A stretch of 64,000 bases of DNA, from NCBI GenBank assembly GCA_039989475.1, contig JBDXHU010000010.1, positions 310,001 through 374,000 of the forward strand, given 5' to 3'. Position numbers and translations under genes: made by a program. Origin of the DNA: JBDXHU01 sp039989475 (GTDB lineage: Bacteria; Pseudomonadota; Gammaproteobacteria; Pseudomonadales; Halieaceae). Position 1 is the stretch's first letter. Each line of letters begins with the position of its first letter. Shown in pieces: positions 62,903 to 64,000 of this stretch. The notes beneath the pieces were generated by a model. It searched no databases. It saw nothing but the letters and a program-made list of their open reading frames with translations, and was not told the DNA's origin.

Positions 62903-63766
62903 ATGTCAGCTAAACCCCGTGGAATTCTGCTCGCCGCGCTATGCGTGGTACTTCTGAGCAGCTGTAGTGCTGAGCTGCCGCCCTTGCAGCTGCAGACGAT
63001 TCGCGTTGGCTTGTTGCCCGATCAGGATTTGGAAAGCCAGCGTTTGCGCTACGTCCCCTTCCTGGAATACCTGGCGCAGCAGACCGGCCACGAAATAGTC
63101 ATGGCCAGTGTTTCTAACTATGGGGAATTGGTCGAGCAGTTTGGTCGTGGCGAAATAGATATGGCGCTATTCGGGGGCTATACCTACCTGCTGGCGCGGG
63201 AGCGCTTTGGCGCGCGCCCCCTTGTCTTGCGTGATAACGGTCACAGGTATCGCAGCAGTTTTATCGCCCGCAGCGATGATCTGCGCGTGAGCATTGAGGA
63301 ATTTGCCGGCGAGACCCTGGTGTTTGGTTCCAGGCTCTCCACCTCTGGTCACATGATGCCCCGGTATTTCCTTTCTTCCTGGGGCATTGATCCCGAACAG
63401 GTATTTGCCGAACCCCAGTATTCCGGTTCCCATACGGCAACCATAGAGCGGGTGCTGGCCGGCCAGGGTGCTATCGGGGTGGGTAATGCGGCAATTATTA
63501 ACGAGTACCTGGATCAGCAGGGCGCTGCCGCCGGCATCAAAATCATTCGCCAGACACCCGCATACACAGACTATGTCTGGGCAGTTGGGGCTGGCATGCC
63601 GGCGCCACTGGAGTTAGCTATTCGCGATGCGTTTTTGGCGTTGTCACCTGTCGAGCCCCGTCATGCTGCAATCATGGCGGGGACCTATGCCGAGGGCTTC
63701 CTGCCGGCCCTGCGCGCTGATTTTGCCCAACTGGAAGCAGTAATGAGTGGCATGCGGGATGACTAG
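62903..63766 (+). CDS. PhnD-like substrate-binding lipoprotein
   Basis: The ATG at 62903 gives 287 residues with a lipoprotein signal (LLSSC); a GTG at 62879 is in frame but would precede an odd charged stretch. The fold is the PhnD type (SBP_bac, phosphate/phosphonate-binding-like): IRVGLLPDQDLESQRLRYVP, GEIDMALFGGYTYL, FGSRLSTSGHMMPRYFL, VLAGQGAIGVGNAAI. No ABC permease or ATPase is nearby. The following gene is a membrane sensor that overlaps it, so the lipoprotein more likely delivers ligand to a sensor kinase than to a transporter. Confidence 0.85.
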   Translation: MSAKPRGILLAALCVVLLSSCSAELPPLQLQTIRVGLLPDQDLESQRLRYVPFLEYLAQQTGHEIVMASVSNYGELVEQFGRGEIDMALFGGYTYLLARERFGARPLVLRDNGHRYRSSFIARSDDLRVSIEEFAGETLVFGSRLSTSGHMMPRYFLSSWGIDPEQVFAEPQYSGSHTATIERVLAGQGAIGVGNAAIINEYLDQQGAAAGIKIIRQTPAYTDYVWAVGAGMPAPLELAIRDAFLALSPVEPRHAAIMAGTYAEGFLPALRADFAQLEAVMSGMRDD

Positions 63767-64000
63767 CACAGAGCGCGAAAGGGCGGTATTTGGTTGGCGC
63801 CTGAATGTGCTGGCGCTGGCGCTGTTGCTTATCTGGCTGGTATCCCTGGCGGCGCTGGGGTGGTGGGCATATGCTGACCGTGAGCGCAATGAGCATACTC
63901 TCGATTATCACCGTACTAGCGCCGATATTGCTGCCCATTTGCTATGGGAATCCCTGGCTCTGGAGCGAGACCTGGTCCTGGCCCGTGATGCCGGCGTAGC
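63759..64000 (+). CDS. Membrane sensor protein, N-terminal fragment
   Basis: The ATG at 63759 overlaps the stop of the PhnD-like gene by eight bases. Only 80 residues lie in the window: a membrane helix (about 17-40, LALALLLIWLVSLAALGWW) and the start of a periplasmic or coiled region. Downstream domains are not visible. Given the receiver and the binding protein upstream, a histidine kinase is the best guess. Confidence 0.6.
   Translation, partial: MTSTERERAVFGWRLNVLALALLLIWLVSLAALGWWAYADRERNEHTLDYHRTSADIAAHLLWESLALERDLVLARDAGV

Overview
The window reads as chromosomal DNA of a marine gammaproteobacterium of the Halieaceae/Cellvibrionales type. This is an inference from the gene families present: paired DUF1302/DUF1329 proteins, an MSHA-type pilus locus, wax-ester synthase, MoxR/Bat operon and PurT. 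No phage, transposase, tRNA, rRNA or CRISPR array was recognised, and gene style is fairly uniform throughout.

Layout. (1) 1-9.0 kb, minus strand: a very large secreted Asp-box protein that runs off the left edge and carries a perfect-period NPTV(L/F) repeat, a TonB-dependent receptor, and a membrane-anchored TPR protein. (2) 9.2-11.5 kb: a membrane protein with TrkA-N, RyR and SLOG-like domains. (3) 11.6-28.2 kb: a lipid/hydrophobic-compound locus holding two paralogous sets of YCF48 propeller, MMPL transporter, DUF1302 and DUF1329, with a wax-ester synthase and a CoA hydrolase/transferase between them. (4) 28.4-40.8 kb: an MSHA/type II-like pilus operon with AAA ATPase, secretin, TPR protein, MshEN-type ATPase, GspF-like protein, L/M/C-like platform proteins and three prepilin-like proteins, ending in a strong terminator. 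(5) 41-49.3 kb, minus strand: retropepsin-like protease, HAD phosphatase and a MoxR-DUF58-DUF4381-BatA-BatB/C-BatD operon. (6) 49.5-50.7 kb: purT. (7) 50.7-62.2 kb, minus strand: S8 protease plus EAL protein, a beta-propeller diguanylate cyclase, and an HDOD protein plus sigma-54 enhancer-binding protein. (8) 62.5-64 kb, plus strand: receiver-only regulator, PhnD-like lipoprotein and the start of a membrane sensor.

The strongest undescribed signal is in region 7. Both the protease-EAL operon and the propeller-GGDEF gene are preceded by near-perfect sigma-54 promoters (TGGCACG-N4-TTGC), each with an IHF-like site 42-43 bp upstream. The only sigma-54 activator in the window lies directly beside them. 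I infer a local sigma-54 circuit that co-expresses a cyclic-di-GMP synthase, a cyclic-di-GMP phosphodiesterase and a secreted protease. The pilus ATPase in region 4 carries MshEN motifs of the kind that bind cyclic-di-GMP, so it is a plausible downstream target. The second standout is the TrkA-N/RyR/SLOG protein, an architecture suggesting a nucleotide-gated membrane sensor.

All calls are from reading the sequence and translated proteins; no database search was run.
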